Source: Streptomyces flavofungini (GTDB lineage: Bacteria > Actinomycetota > Actinomycetes > Streptomycetales > Streptomycetaceae). From it: 64,000 bases of DNA. The translations under genes were made by a program, and so were the position numbers. This document shows positions 48,793-57,966 of this stretch, piece by piece. The stretch spans positions 434,001 to 498,000 of the forward strand of contig NZ_BMVR01000002.1 of assembly GCF_014650815.1 (NCBI RefSeq), written 5' to 3'. The notes beneath the pieces were generated by a model that saw nothing but the letters and a program-made list of their open reading frames with translations, was not told the DNA's origin and ran no database searches. The first letter of the stretch is position 1. Each line of letters starts with the position of its first letter.

Positions 48793-49914
48793 TCACGCGG
48801 TCAGCCACGCGCGCAGCCGGGCCTCCGCCTCCGGGATCAGGGACGCCTCGACCCGCTCGTCGACCTTGTGGGCGAGGATCGGGTTGCCGGGGCTGTAGTT
48901 GACCGCGGGCACGCCGAGCGCGCTGAAGCGGGAGACGTCCGTCCAGCCGTACTTGGGCCGGGCCTCGCCGCCGACGGACTCCATGAAGGCGGCCGCGACG
49001 GGGTGCGTGAGGCCGGGGCGGGCGCCCGGGGAGTGGTCGTCGACGATGAACTCGTCGATCCCGCAGTCGGCGAAGTACGCGCGCACGAAGGCCTCGGCCT
49101 CCTCGGCCGTACGGTCCGGCGCGTAGCGGAAGTTGACGACGACGGTGCACTCGTCGGGGATGACGTTGGTGGCGACGCCGCCTTCGATGCGGACGGCGTT
49201 GAGGCCCTCGTGGTACTGCAGGCCGTCGACGACCGGCTTGCGCGGTTCGTACGCGGCCAGCTTCCGCAGGATCGGCGTGGCGGCGTGGATCGCGTTGGAG
49301 CCCATCCACGCGCGCGCTGAGTGCGCCCGCTCGCCCTTCGTCTTCAGGAAGACGCGCAGGGTGCCCTGGCAGCCGCCCTCGACCTGCCCGTCGGTGGGTT
49401 CGAGCAGGACCGCGAAGTCGCCCGCCAGCCAGTCGGGGTGGGCGTCGGCGACCTTCCCCAGGCCGTTGAGGTGCGCGGCGACCTCTTCGTTGTCGTAGAA
49501 GACGAAGGTGAGGTCGCGGTTCGGCTCGGTGACGGTCTGCGCGATGCGGAGCTGCACCGCGACGCCGGACTTCATGTCGCAGGTGCCGCAGCCCCACAGG
49601 ACGCCGTCCTCGTCCAGGCGCGAGGGGACGTTGTCCGCGATCGGCACGGTGTCGATGTGGCCCGCGAGGATCACGCGCTCGGCGCGGCCCAGATGCGTGC
49701 GGGCCACCACGTTGTTGCCGTGCCGGTCGACCGTCAGGTGCGGCAGGGCGCGCAGGGCGGTCTCGATGGCGTCCGCGAGCGCCTTCTCCTCGCCGCTCGG
49801 CGACGGGAAGTCGACGAGCGCGGCGGTCAGCGCGGCGGCGTCGAGGGTGAGGTCGAGCGGGGCCGCGCCTGCCGGAGCGGGCTGAGCGGCGGTGTGAGCT
49901 GGCGTCCGGTCCAT
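48793..49914 (-). CDS. dapE: Succinyl-diaminopimelate desuccinylase
   Basis: A 373-residue M20-family zinc hydrolase: the metal ligands are in LAGHIDTVPI, CGTCDMKSG and YDNEEVAA, and a bacterial-exopeptidase dimerisation domain lies in the middle. DapE removes succinate from N-succinyl-LL-diaminopimelate in the lysine and peptidoglycan precursor pathway. dapC, which makes an earlier intermediate, lies about 2.3 kb away on the same strand. ATG 49914 opens a low-complexity leader of 20 residues before LDLTLDAAALTAALVDFPS. It is divergent from the lysozyme-fold gene. Confidence 0.94.
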   Translation of the reverse strand: MDRTPAHTAAQPAPAGAAPLDLTLDAAALTAALVDFPSPSGEEKALADAIETALRALPHLTVDRHGNNVVARTHLGRAERVILAGHIDTVPIADNVPSRLDEDGVLWGCGTCDMKSGVAVQLRIAQTVTEPNRDLTFVFYDNEEVAAHLNGLGKVADAHPDWLAGDFAVLLEPTDGQVEGGCQGTLRVFLKTKGERAHSARAWMGSNAIHAATPILRKLAAYEPRKPVVDGLQYHEGLNAVRIEGGVATNVIPDECTVVVNFRYAPDRTAEEAEAFVRAYFADCGIDEFIVDDHSPGARPGLTHPVAAAFMESVGGEARPKYGWTDVSRFSALGVPAVNYSPGNPILAHKVDERVEASLIPEAEARLRAWLTA

Positions 49915-50101
49915 GGCTCCGACCCTAACTCGCCGCGCGGAACCCCCTTGTCCGAGTCCGTTCACCCCCCACCGTTCCGGCCCCGCCCATCCGTTCCGGC
50001 GCCGCTCGCCCGTTCCGGCCCCGCGCGCCGCCGTCCGCCCCTCCTGGCCCCCTGCGGCCCCGCCCGTCACCCCGGCGCTGTCAGTGCGCTCCAGTACCTT
50101 G

Positions 50102-51301
50102 GTGCGCGTGTCCGGTACGTCCGCTCCCGTACGACGTGGCCGCCTCCCGCACATCGGGGTGGCCGTGGCCGTACTGCTCGCGGTCGCGGGCTATGCGGTG
50201 CTGCAGTACGTGTCCGGGGAGCCGGGGCCCCGGTGCGTTGTGGTGTCGGGCGACGGCGACGGAGCCGCGTACGAACTGAGCGCGGAGCAGGCTGCGAACG
50301 CCTCGACGATCGCGGCCGTGGGCACCAGACGCGGGATGCCGGAGCGCGCCGTGACGATCGCCCTGGCGACCGCGCTGCAGGAGTCCGGGCTGCACAACAT
50401 CCACCACGGCGACCGCGATTCGCTGGGCCTCTTCCAGCAGCGGCCCTCACAGGGCTGGGGCACGCGGGGGCAGATCATGGACCCGGTGTACGCGGCCGGG
50501 CGGTTCTACGCCCGCCTCGGCCAGGTCCCGGGCTATTCGCGGCTGCCCCTGACCGTGGCCGCGCAGCGCGTCCAGCGCAGCGGCTTCCCGCAGGCGTACG
50601 CCAAGCACGAGCCGGACGCCGTCCTGCTCGCCGCCGCCCTCACCGGCCGCGCCCCCGCGACCCTCACCTGCGAGGGGCGGCCCGGCATGAACCCCGGCGG
50701 CCCGGACCGGGTACGCCGGGCGCTGGTGCGGGACTTCGGGCCGGACGTCCTGCCGAAGGGCGGCGGCGTGGGCGGCGACGTGGTCCGCGTACCGGTGCCG
50801 GGTACGGCCGCGCGGCCGTACCCGAACGGCGCCGCCACACCGGACGGCGACGTTCCGCGACGCGGCTGGGAGCTGGCCCACTGGGCCGTGGCACACGCCT
50901 CCGCGCTGCACATCGCGCGCGTGTCGTACGCGGGCCGCGAGTGGCGGGCCGGGGACGCCGGTTACGGCACGTACGCGGCGAACACCGGGGATTCTGCGGA
51001 TTCCGCTTCGGATTCCGGGAATGCCGAGGGTTCCGGGGATTCTGTGGATTCTGTGGATGAATGGCGAAAGACGGAGGCCGGTCCGCAGAAGTCCGAAGTG
51101 AGCGAAAATACCGGGTCCGGTGGTGCCGGGAATGGCTCCGCCGATGATTCCGGCAGTGCCTCCGGCGGCGTCGGCGCGGATTCCGGAATTAAGGATTCCG
51201 GGGTCGCGAGCGGGCGGGACGAGGGCGCGGCGGGCCGCTCCGAGCCGTCCGGCGCGGGCTCCGAGCCCGTCGGCGAGGTCCGAATCGTCACTGGGCAGTA
51301 G
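50102..51301 (+). CDS. Membrane-anchored lysozyme-fold (transglycosylase-like) protein
   Basis: From GTG 50102 (399 residues; another GTG lies two codons later) the protein has a short basic N terminus and one membrane segment (about 16-36, IGVAVAVLLAVAGYAVLQY). An external domain contains ALATALQESGLHN and DSLGLFQQRPSQGWGT, which is the Glu and GLFQ pattern of soluble-lytic-transglycosylase folds. The remainder has a Ser/Asp/Gly-rich tail (about 300-395). It may act on peptidoglycan outside the membrane, but key residues beyond the Glu are not certain. A hairpin lies downstream. Confidence 0.75.
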   Translation: MRVSGTSAPVRRGRLPHIGVAVAVLLAVAGYAVLQYVSGEPGPRCVVVSGDGDGAAYELSAEQAANASTIAAVGTRRGMPERAVTIALATALQESGLHNIHHGDRDSLGLFQQRPSQGWGTRGQIMDPVYAAGRFYARLGQVPGYSRLPLTVAAQRVQRSGFPQAYAKHEPDAVLLAAALTGRAPATLTCEGRPGMNPGGPDRVRRALVRDFGPDVLPKGGGVGGDVVRVPVPGTAARPYPNGAATPDGDVPRRGWELAHWAVAHASALHIARVSYAGREWRAGDAGYGTYAANTGDSADSASDSGNAEGSGDSVDSVDEWRKTEAGPQKSEVSENTGSGGAGNGSADDSGSASGGVGADSGIKDSGVASGRDEGAAGRSEPSGAGSEPVGEVRIVTGQ

Positions 51302-51387
51302 TGCGGCCGATCACCCGAAGGGGGCACGGCGAACGCAGCGGGGTGACGCCTGCGGCGGCTGTTCGCGGGCCCCTTCGCCGCTACCGC

Positions 51388-51412
51388 AAAGCCCTTGGGG
51401 GCAAAGGGCTTT
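51388..51412 (+). terminator. Hairpin terminator after the lysozyme-fold gene
   Basis: AAAGCCCTT (51388-51396) pairs with AAGGGCTTT (51404-51412). The rest of the 301-bp gap to 51602 holds the promoter region of the next gene; nothing else is clear. Confidence 0.6.
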
Positions 51413-51602
51413 ACGGGGGTGGACCCCCTGTACGCGAATGCTGTTTGCCCGATTTTATCCGTAGCTGATTATGCGACGCATTGCCAACTCTTTACGTTGG
51501 CGCACCGCAACCTTCGGGACCTTCGAGCGGTAGTCACTGCGTCCGAACGCCGAAGTCCACTCGGCCGGACAACTCAACGTTCTCTCCGTCTGAAGGAGCA
51601 TC

Positions 51603-52037
51603 ATGTCCCTCCCCCTGACCCGTCGGATCGCCCGTGCCGCACTGCTCGTCGCGGCGGGAGCGGCACCCGTGGTCGGTGCGGCCGGCTCCGCCAGCGCCGC
51701 CGAGCTCCCGGCCGCCCCCGCAGTCAGCGGGATCACCACCCTGGACGGCGCGAACCTGGGTGACGCCGCCGACGACGCGGCGCAGAACATCACCGAGCTC
51801 GCGGGCCACACCGGCAGCAAGGCCGTGCAGAAGGGTGCTCCGGCCGTGGGGCAGGCCCTGGGCAAGAGCGTGCAGACCACGGCGCCCGCCGCCCAGCAGA
51901 CCGGCGGTGACCTCGCCGGAGCCGCCGGTGACGTCGTCGGCGACACCGCGGACACGGCCACCAAGAGCGGCCTGCCGACCGACGCGCTCGGCAAGGGCGC
52001 GCCCACCGCCGGGCTCCCGCAGCTGCCCCTCGGCTGA
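51603..52037 (+). CDS. Small secreted protein
   Basis: A 144-residue protein with a clear Sec signal peptide (MSLPLTRRIARAALLVAAGA, cut near ASA-AELP, about residue 33). The mature part is Ala/Gly/Thr-rich, without Cys, and has helical stretches such as GDAADDAAQNITELAG. It resembles short extracellular Streptomyces proteins sometimes annotated as ATP-binding by error. ATG 51603 is preceded by GAAGGAG. Role unknown. Confidence 0.8.
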   Translation: MSLPLTRRIARAALLVAAGAAPVVGAAGSASAAELPAAPAVSGITTLDGANLGDAADDAAQNITELAGHTGSKAVQKGAPAVGQALGKSVQTTAPAAQQTGGDLAGAAGDVVGDTADTATKSGLPTDALGKGAPTAGLPQLPLG

Positions 52038-52196
52038 TCCGCCCGCGTACGCGCTGATCCCCCCCAGCGCGTACGCCGAAGGGGTGCGGGAAGCTCACAG
52101 CTTCCCGCACCCCTTCTTCACGTTCCCGGGCCCCGCACGCTGCCGGAGCCACACCTCCGGGGGCACAACGCCGGAGGCACACCACAGGAGGCGGCC

Positions 52197-53345
52197 TCAG
52201 CGCAGCCGCGCCACCGCCGCCGCCACCCGCTCGTCCGTCGCCGTCATGGCGACCCGGACGAAGTCGCGCCCCGCCTCGCCGTAGAAGTCGCCGGGGGCCA
52301 CCAGGATGCCGAGGGCGGCGAGGTGGGCGACCGTGTCCCAGCAGGACTCGTCGCGGGTGGCCCACAGGTACAGGCTGGCCTCGCTGTGCTCGATGCGGAA
52401 GCCGTGGCCCAGGAGGGCGTCGCGCAGGGCCGTGCGGCGGGCGGCGTACCGCTCGCGCTGCTCCTGGACGTGCGCGTCGTCGCCGAGGGCGGCCACCGCC
52501 GCCGCCTGCGTCGGGGCGGACGTCATCATGCCGCCGTGCTTGCGGATCTGCAGGAGGTCGCCGAGCACGTCGGCGTCCCCGGCCAGGAACGCCGCCCGGT
52601 ACCCGGCGAGGTTCGAGCGCTTGGACAGGGAGTGCACCGCGATCAGGCCCTCGTAGGAGCCGCCGCACACGTCCGGGTGCAGGACCGACGTCGGCTCCGC
52701 CTCCCAGCCCAGTTCCAGGTAGCACTCGTCGCTCGCCACCAGCACGCCGTGGCTGCGCGCCCAGGCCACGACGCGCGTCAGTTCGTCCTTTGACAGGACA
52801 CGGCCGGTCGGGTTCGAGGGCGAGTTGAGCCAGAGCAGCTTCAGGCCCGTCGGGTCCAGCTCCATGGGGTCGTCGTACGTGACGTACTCCGCGCCGGCCA
52901 GGCGGGCGCCCACCTCGTACGTGGGGTAGGCGAGGCGCGGGTAGGCGACCACGCTTCTGGATGTGGCGGTAGCGGGGCCGAGGCCGAGCTGGGTCGGGAG
53001 CCAGGCCACCAGCTCCTTGGAGCCGACGATCGGCAGCACGTTCCGGTGCGTGATGCCGCGCGCGCCGAGGCGGCGGGCGCACCAGCCGGTGATGGCGTCG
53101 CGCAGCTCCGGGGTGCCCCACACCGTGGGGTAGCCCGGCGAGTCGGCGGCGTCGACGAGCGCCTTCTGGATCAGCTCGGGCACGGGGTCGACCGGGGTGC
53201 CCACGGACAGGTCGACGATGCCGTCGGGGTGGGCGGCCGCCGTCGCCTTGTAGGGCTCCAGCTTGTCCCAGGGGAAGTCGGGGAGGCGGTCGCGCGGCGA
53301 CGCTCCTCGGGGGGTGCCGGACGGGCGGTCGGGGGCTCCAGACAC
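52197..53345 (-). CDS. dapC: Succinyldiaminopimelate transaminase
   Basis: A 382-residue fold-type I PLP aminotransferase: NSPSNPTGRVLS, DECYLELGWE, and HSLSKRSNLAGYR, where Lys forms the PLP aldimine, plus a C-terminal Arg in DFVRVAMTA for the substrate carboxylate. It makes N-succinyl-diaminopimelate from the keto precursor in lysine synthesis, ahead of DapE. GTG 53345 has GGAG seven bases upstream and is preferred to the ATG eleven codons before it. fdxA lies just upstream with a terminator between. Confidence 0.92.
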   Translation of the reverse strand: MSGAPDRPSGTPRGASPRDRLPDFPWDKLEPYKATAAAHPDGIVDLSVGTPVDPVPELIQKALVDAADSPGYPTVWGTPELRDAITGWCARRLGARGITHRNVLPIVGSKELVAWLPTQLGLGPATATSRSVVAYPRLAYPTYEVGARLAGAEYVTYDDPMELDPTGLKLLWLNSPSNPTGRVLSKDELTRVVAWARSHGVLVASDECYLELGWEAEPTSVLHPDVCGGSYEGLIAVHSLSKRSNLAGYRAAFLAGDADVLGDLLQIRKHGGMMTSAPTQAAAVAALGDDAHVQEQRERYAARRTALRDALLGHGFRIEHSEASLYLWATRDESCWDTVAHLAALGILVAPGDFYGEAGRDFVRVAMTATDERVAAAVARLR

Positions 53346-53384
53346 GGACGGGCTCCAGGGGTGTGTAGGTCCTGACAAACGCCT

Positions 53385-53419
53385 CGGTCCCGTACGGCGT
53401 GAAGAGCCGTACGGGACCG
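53385..53419 (-). terminator. Terminator between fdxA and dapC
   Basis: Exact 14-bp arms (53385-53398 and 53406-53419) with a seven-base loop follow the fdxA stop at 53443. dapC would need its own promoter or readthrough. Confidence 0.65.
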
Positions 53420-53442
53420 GGGCGGCGCTCGGGCGACCGCTG

Positions 53443-53763
53443 CTACTGGTTCTGCGGCGGCAGCGCGGCGATGAAGGCGTGGTCGCGCTCGATCAGGCCG
53501 AGCTTGCTGGCACCACCGGGCGAGCCGAGGTCGTCGAAGAACTCGACGTTCGCCTTGTAGTAGTCCTGCCACTCTTCAGGAGTGTCGTCTTCGTAGAAGA
53601 TCGCCTCGACCGGGCAGACCGGTTCGCAGGCACCACAGTCGACGCATTCGTCCGGGTGGATGTACAAGGACCGCTTGCCCTCGTAAATGCAGTCGACCGG
53701 GCACTCCTCGATGCACGCCTTGTCCTTGACGTCGACACAAGGCTGCGCGATGACGTAGGTCAC
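53443..53763 (-). CDS. fdxA: 7Fe ferredoxin FdxA
   Basis: A 106-residue ferredoxin. Cys9, Cys17 and Cys50 should bind the [3Fe-4S] cluster and Cys21, Cys40, Cys43 and Cys46 the [4Fe-4S] cluster, with Cys25 free, exactly as in Azotobacter-type 7Fe ferredoxins. An acidic C-terminal extension covers the clusters. It carries electrons at low potential in the cytosol, partner unknown. The start is GTG 53763. It lies upstream of dapC, an arrangement shared with mycobacteria (fdxC-dapC). Confidence 0.95.
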   Translation of the reverse strand: MTYVIAQPCVDVKDKACIEECPVDCIYEGKRSLYIHPDECVDCGACEPVCPVEAIFYEDDTPEEWQDYYKANVEFFDDLGSPGGASKLGLIERDHAFIAALPPQNQ

Positions 53764-53906
53764 GCTGTCGTTCCTCCTCGATACGGGCGTTGGCGGGCCG
53801 TCCTCAGGCTCCGCTCGCCTGGCGCGCGGGAGCGCGGCGTCGTCGATGCCCGCACCTAGTATCTCCGTTCCCGGGCATGATCCGAACAGGAGGGGCGTAC
53901 AGAGCT

Positions 53907-54935
53907 GTGGAATTCACCGTCAGCGGACGACTCGAGGTCCGAATTACCCCTTCTGACGTGGGCAAACGTGTCTCTGTCCGACGACTGGTCGAAGGTGGGG
54001 CGCAGCGACAGGAGTTCACCGACACGGTGGGTGTTCTCACATCGTGGAATGACGATGTGCTGGTGATCACACGCCGGGACGGGCAAATTGTCCGGATCGC
54101 GCAGCGAACGCTGGTCGCCGGCAAGGTCGTGCCGACCGCGCCCGCCCGTCGGCGCGGCCCCGCGGCGACGTACCCGGAGCTGGCGCGGGTCGCGGCGCGG
54201 GCCTGGCAGCCGGTGGTGAGCGAGCGGCTCGGCGACTGGGAACTGCGGGCCGCGTCCGGGTTCACGCGGCGCGCCAACTCGGTGCTGCCGCTGGGGGATC
54301 CGGGGCGGCCGCTCGACGAGGCGCTGGCGTTCGTGCGGCGCTGGTACGCCGACCGGGGGCTGCCCGCGTACGTGCAGACCGCGACCGGGGGCGAGGGCAC
54401 GCAGGAGCAGTTGTGCGCCTGGCTCGTGGACCGGGGCTGGGAGCGGGAGGTGAGCGCCGAGCTGCGGGTGGGCGCGCTCGCACCGGTCGGGGACCTCGAC
54501 GTGGACACCGAACGGGTGACGCTGTCACGGTCCGTCGACGCGGACTGGCTCGGCCGCTACCAGCGGTCCGGGGAGGTCGGCCCCGATGTGCTGCGGGTGC
54601 TCGGCAGCGGCCCGTCGGTGTGGTTCGCGACCGTGCCCGGCGGCGAGGGGGCGCCCGCGGCCATCGGACGGTGCGTGGTCGACGGGCGGTGGGCCGGGTT
54701 CATGGCGGTCGAGGTGGATCCGGCGCGGCGGCGTGCGGGGCTCGCGACGGCCGTGATGGCGGCGCTGGCGCGGCGGGCCCTGGACGAGGGCGCGTCGGCC
54801 GCGTGGCTCCAGGTGGAGGAGGACAACGGCGGCGCGCGGGCCCTGTACGACGGGATGGGCTTCGCGACGCATCACAGCTATCACCACTACCGGGCACCGG
54901 AGGGGGACGGTCCGGGCGATGTCGTACGAGAGTGA
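53907..54935 (+). CDS. GNAT-family N-acetyltransferase
   Basis: The chosen start is GTG 53907 (342 residues, VEFTVSGRLEVRITPSDVG); an in-frame ATG ten codons earlier lies before the GGAGGGG ribosome site. The N-terminal 80 residues form an SH3-like barrel, unusual for GNATs. Then come two acetyltransferase-like halves; the second has the acetyl-CoA loop VEVDPARRRAGLATAVMAAL and WLQVEEDNGGARALYDGMGF. The architecture matches mycobacterial Rv0428c as I recall. Substrate unknown. It is divergent from fdxA. Confidence 0.87.
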   Translation: MEFTVSGRLEVRITPSDVGKRVSVRRLVEGGAQRQEFTDTVGVLTSWNDDVLVITRRDGQIVRIAQRTLVAGKVVPTAPARRRGPAATYPELARVAARAWQPVVSERLGDWELRAASGFTRRANSVLPLGDPGRPLDEALAFVRRWYADRGLPAYVQTATGGEGTQEQLCAWLVDRGWEREVSAELRVGALAPVGDLDVDTERVTLSRSVDADWLGRYQRSGEVGPDVLRVLGSGPSVWFATVPGGEGAPAAIGRCVVDGRWAGFMAVEVDPARRRAGLATAVMAALARRALDEGASAAWLQVEEDNGGARALYDGMGFATHHSYHHYRAPEGDGPGDVVRE

Positions 54936-55314
54936 ACCCTCGGGGTGACCCGCGAGGGTGCCCCCGGGGTGAACTGCCCGTGCCGTGACGGGCGGTGCGC
55001 GGACGAGCTGTCCTGAGTGACGGAAACGACCAAGACGCGGTCGATCCGGGCGACGGAGAGTGCGGACTGTGGTCGCGGGCATGAGCGGTGCGATATGGCC
55101 AGTCACCGGTGGTGCCGACGCTTACCGCTAAGGTCCCCCGGGAATTTGCCTCTCCGGCAACACGACGGGGGACCACCGCACGACCGCTCCACCACCCGCC
55201 CCAGGGGCGCCGCCCGACCTCGGCGCCCCGGGGGCCGCACCACCGGCAACCGCACCACGGAGAACCCCCACCGGAGAATTCCACCGGTGCCTGACAGAAA
55301 CGACAGAGGCACGG
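54936..55314. other. Intergenic region before the SirB1 pair
   Basis: This 379-bp gap has no credible gene. Several CCGGT/ACCGG pairs occur close to the start of the next gene (for example near 55270-55288), but I could not define a promoter or operator. Confidence 0.3.
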
Positions 55315-56169
55315 ATGCGCGCACAGCCCGCGAAGTCCAGTGAATGGCGGCGCAGGTTCGCCGACGAGGCCAGGTCCGAGCGACCCGACCTGTCCCTGTT
55401 GTGCCTGCTGCTGAGCGGGGAGGCGGACCCGGCGCTGGACGAGGCGGGCATCGACGCGGCGCAGATCGAGCTGGACAAGCTCGCCGGACAGCTTCCCTTT
55501 CGGCCCGGCGGGCCCCGCGAGTGGGCGGCGGCGGTCGCCGAAGTCCTCGGCGGGCAGCACGGGTTCCACGGCACCCCGCCGGATTACCAGCGTTTGGACT
55601 CGTCCCTGCTCCACCAGGTGCTCCGGCGCAGGCGGGGCCTGCCGATCCTGCTCTCCGTCGTCTGGATCGAGGTCGCCCGCCGCGCCGGGGCACCGGTGTA
55701 CGGGGTGGCCCTGCCCGGCCACTTCGTCGTCGGCTTCGGCTCCCCCGACGCGTACGGCAAGCCGGAACAGGTGCTCGCCGACCCGTTCAACGGCGGTCGG
55801 CTGCTGTCCACCGAGGACGCCGAGCAGTTGGTGTCCCAGGCGTCGGGCGGCAGGCTCAACCCCTCGCTGCTCGCGGCGGCCGACCCCCTGAACATCATGC
55901 TGCGCATCCTCAACAACATCCGCGCCTGGGCGGCAGCCCGCTCCGAGCGCTCCCACGTGGCGCTGTGGGCCCTGGAACTGTCCCTCCTGCTGCCCGCGCA
56001 CCCGGCGCGCCTGCGCTACGAACGCGCCCATCTGCTGGTCGAGCGCGGCGACTTCCTCGCGGGCGCGCGGGGCCTGGACGAGTACGCCGACGTGGTGGCG
56101 TCGATCGAGCCGACGACGGCGGAGCGGGTACGCCTGGAGGCGCGGGCGGCGCGGGCGAAGCTGAACTGA
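55315..56169 (+). CDS. SirB1-family transglutaminase-like/TPR protein, copy 1
   Basis: A 284-residue protein of the SirB1 family. The N-terminal half has a transglutaminase-like core, with QVLRRRRGLPILLSVVWIEV, and VYGVALPGHFVVGF supplying the conserved His in PGHF. The C-terminal part is TPR-like (LNNIRAWAAARSERSH and repeat helices). No catalytic Cys is evident, so enzyme activity is doubtful. It is followed 137 bp later by a paralogue that shares a 105-bp identical tract (55636-55740 here). Confidence 0.87.
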   Translation: MRAQPAKSSEWRRRFADEARSERPDLSLLCLLLSGEADPALDEAGIDAAQIELDKLAGQLPFRPGGPREWAAAVAEVLGGQHGFHGTPPDYQRLDSSLLHQVLRRRRGLPILLSVVWIEVARRAGAPVYGVALPGHFVVGFGSPDAYGKPEQVLADPFNGGRLLSTEDAEQLVSQASGGRLNPSLLAAADPLNIMLRILNNIRAWAAARSERSHVALWALELSLLLPAHPARLRYERAHLLVERGDFLAGARGLDEYADVVASIEPTTAERVRLEARAARAKLN

Positions 56170-56306
56170 GGGGCAGGAAGGGCGTGCCCGCGGGGCCGGG
56201 CGGGTCCCCGCGGGATCCGGACGGCATGGCGCACACCACCCACAGGCGATGTGCTTGGCCCGCGCACCGACCGGTAGCGATCGGTCCGGACGGGCACCAC
56301 GGACAT

Positions 56307-57155
56307 ATGCACCCCCGACCCGCCCGGACCACACCGTGGCGCCGGGCCTTCGCAGCCGAGGCCAGGGCCGAGCGGCCCGACCTGTCCCTGTTGTGCCTGC
56401 TGATCGGCACGGAGGCGGACCCCGCGCTCGACGACCCGGGCATGGCGGCGGCACGGCGGCGCCTGGACCGCCTCGCGGCCCTCCTGCCCGCCGGGCCCGG
56501 CTGCCCGCGCGCGTGGGCGGCCGCCGTCGCCGAACTGCTCGGCGTGCGCTGCGGGTTCAGAGGCCACCCCGGCGACTACCAGCGCCTGGAGTCGTCGCTC
56601 CTCCACCAGGTCCTGCGGCGCGGGCGCGGCCTGCCGATCCTGCTCTCCGTCGTCTGGATCGAGGTCGCCCGCCGCGCCGGGGCACCGGTGTACGGGGTGG
56701 CCCTGCCCGGCCACTTCGTCGTCGGCTTCGGCCCCCATGACGCGTACGAGCGATGCGTACTGGCCAATCCCTTCGACGGCGGCCGGGTCCTGAGCGCCCT
56801 GGACGCGCAGCTGATGGTCGCCGGGGCCACCGGGGCGCCGCTGGACCCCGCGATGCTGCGTCCCGCCGGTGTCCTGGACATCGTGCGGCGCGTCCTGAAC
56901 AACATCCGCGCCTGGGCCGCCGCCCGCCCCGAGCACGCCGACGTCGCCCTGTGGGCCGTCGAACTCGCCCTGCTCCTGCCCGCGCACGAGGACCGCCTGC
57001 ACTACGACCGGGCCCAGCTCCTGGTCCGGCTCGGCGACTTCCGCACGGGGGCCGCCGAACTCGACACGTACGCCGAGGCGCTGGCCGTCCACGACGAGGA
57101 GGCGGCGGACCGGGTGCGGGGTCAGGCGCGGGCGGCGCGGGCGCGGCTCAACTGA
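56307..57155 (+). CDS. SirB1-family transglutaminase-like/TPR protein, copy 2
   Basis: From ATG 56307 (MHPRPARTTPWRRAF) the product has 282 residues and the same layout as the gene before it: transglutaminase-like core, then TPR-like helices ending AARARLN. The two proteins align along their whole length and arose by tandem duplication. The core at 56628-56732 is identical in DNA to copy 1, while flanking codons differ, which points to gene conversion. The stop codon starts a 12-bp tandem repeat. Function unknown. Confidence 0.85.
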   Translation: MHPRPARTTPWRRAFAAEARAERPDLSLLCLLIGTEADPALDDPGMAAARRRLDRLAALLPAGPGCPRAWAAAVAELLGVRCGFRGHPGDYQRLESSLLHQVLRRGRGLPILLSVVWIEVARRAGAPVYGVALPGHFVVGFGPHDAYERCVLANPFDGGRVLSALDAQLMVAGATGAPLDPAMLRPAGVLDIVRRVLNNIRAWAAARPEHADVALWAVELALLLPAHEDRLHYDRAQLLVRLGDFRTGAAELDTYAEALAVHDEEAADRVRGQARAARARLN

Positions 57156-57200
57156 CCGCTCGGATGACCGCTCGGATGACCGCTCGGATGACCGCTCAGA
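57153..57200. repeat. Four tandem 12-bp repeats across two convergent gene ends
   Basis: TGACCGCTCGGA at 57153-57164, 57165-57176 and 57177-57188, then a variant at 57189-57200. The first contains the stop codon of SirB1 copy 2, and the last overlaps the end of the response regulator gene. Confidence 0.85.
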
Positions 57201-57966
57201 GCCAGCCCTTCTCACGCGCGATGCCGACCGCCTCCGCGCGGTTGCGGGCCGCCAGCTTCTGGATGGCCGTCGACAGGTAGTTGCGGACCGTGCCCTGGGA
57301 GAGGTGCAGGGTGGCGGCCAGCTCGGCGTTGGTGGCGCCGTCGGCCGCGGCGCGCAGGATCTCGCGCTCGCGGTCCGTCAGCGGGTTGGCGCCCTCGGCC
57401 AGGGCGGCGGCGGCCAGCGTGGGGTCGATGACGCGCTCCCCCGCGAGGACCCGGCGTACCGCGTCGGCGAGTTGGGCGGCGGGCGCGTCCTTGACCAGGA
57501 AGGCGACGGCCCCGGCCTCCATGGCGCTGCGCAGATAGCCGGGCCGCCCGAAGGTGGTGAGCACGACGACCTTCAGGTCGGGCAGCGCCGTCCGCAGCTC
57601 GGCCGCCGCCTCGATGCCGGTGCGGCCCGGCATCTCGATGTCCAGGAGCGCCACGTCCACGGCCTGGGCCCGGGCGGCGGCGAGCACCTCGTCGCCCCGG
57701 GCGGCCTGCGCGACGACCTCGATGTCCGGCTCCAGGCCGAGCAGCGCGGCGAGGGCCTCGCGGACCATCGACTGGTCCTCGGCGAGGAGCACGCGGATGG
57801 GGCGGTCGCCGGAGGCGCTGTCGGAAGCGCTGTCGGAGGCGGTCGTGCCGTCGGGCCCGGAGCCCCCGCCCGGCCCAGTACCCCCGCCCGGCCCCGTGCC
57901 GCCGCCCGCCCCGGTGGTCCTGCCCGCTGCCCCGCTGGCCCCAACCGGCCCGTGCGTACCGCTCAT
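57196..57966 (-). CDS. NarL/LuxR-family response regulator
   Basis: A 256-residue regulator. Residues 1-54 are a Gly/Ser-rich linker-like leader; the receiver domain follows with Asp109 as phosphoacceptor (LLDIEMPG) and AEDQ acidic pair. The C-terminal LuxR helix-turn-helix is LTDREREILRAAADGATNAELAATLHLSQGTVRNYL. It should be phosphorylated by the kinase encoded just upstream, whose stop overlaps its start as ATGA, and probably controls the linked ABC exporter. The arrangement is of the DesK/DesR type. Confidence 0.93.
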   Translation of the reverse strand: MSGTHGPVGASGAAGRTTGAGGGTGPGGGTGPGGGSGPDGTTASDSASDSASGDRPIRVLLAEDQSMVREALAALLGLEPDIEVVAQAARGDEVLAAARAQAVDVALLDIEMPGRTGIEAAAELRTALPDLKVVVLTTFGRPGYLRSAMEAGAVAFLVKDAPAAQLADAVRRVLAGERVIDPTLAAAALAEGANPLTDREREILRAAADGATNAELAATLHLSQGTVRNYLSTAIQKLAARNRAEAVGIAREKGWL

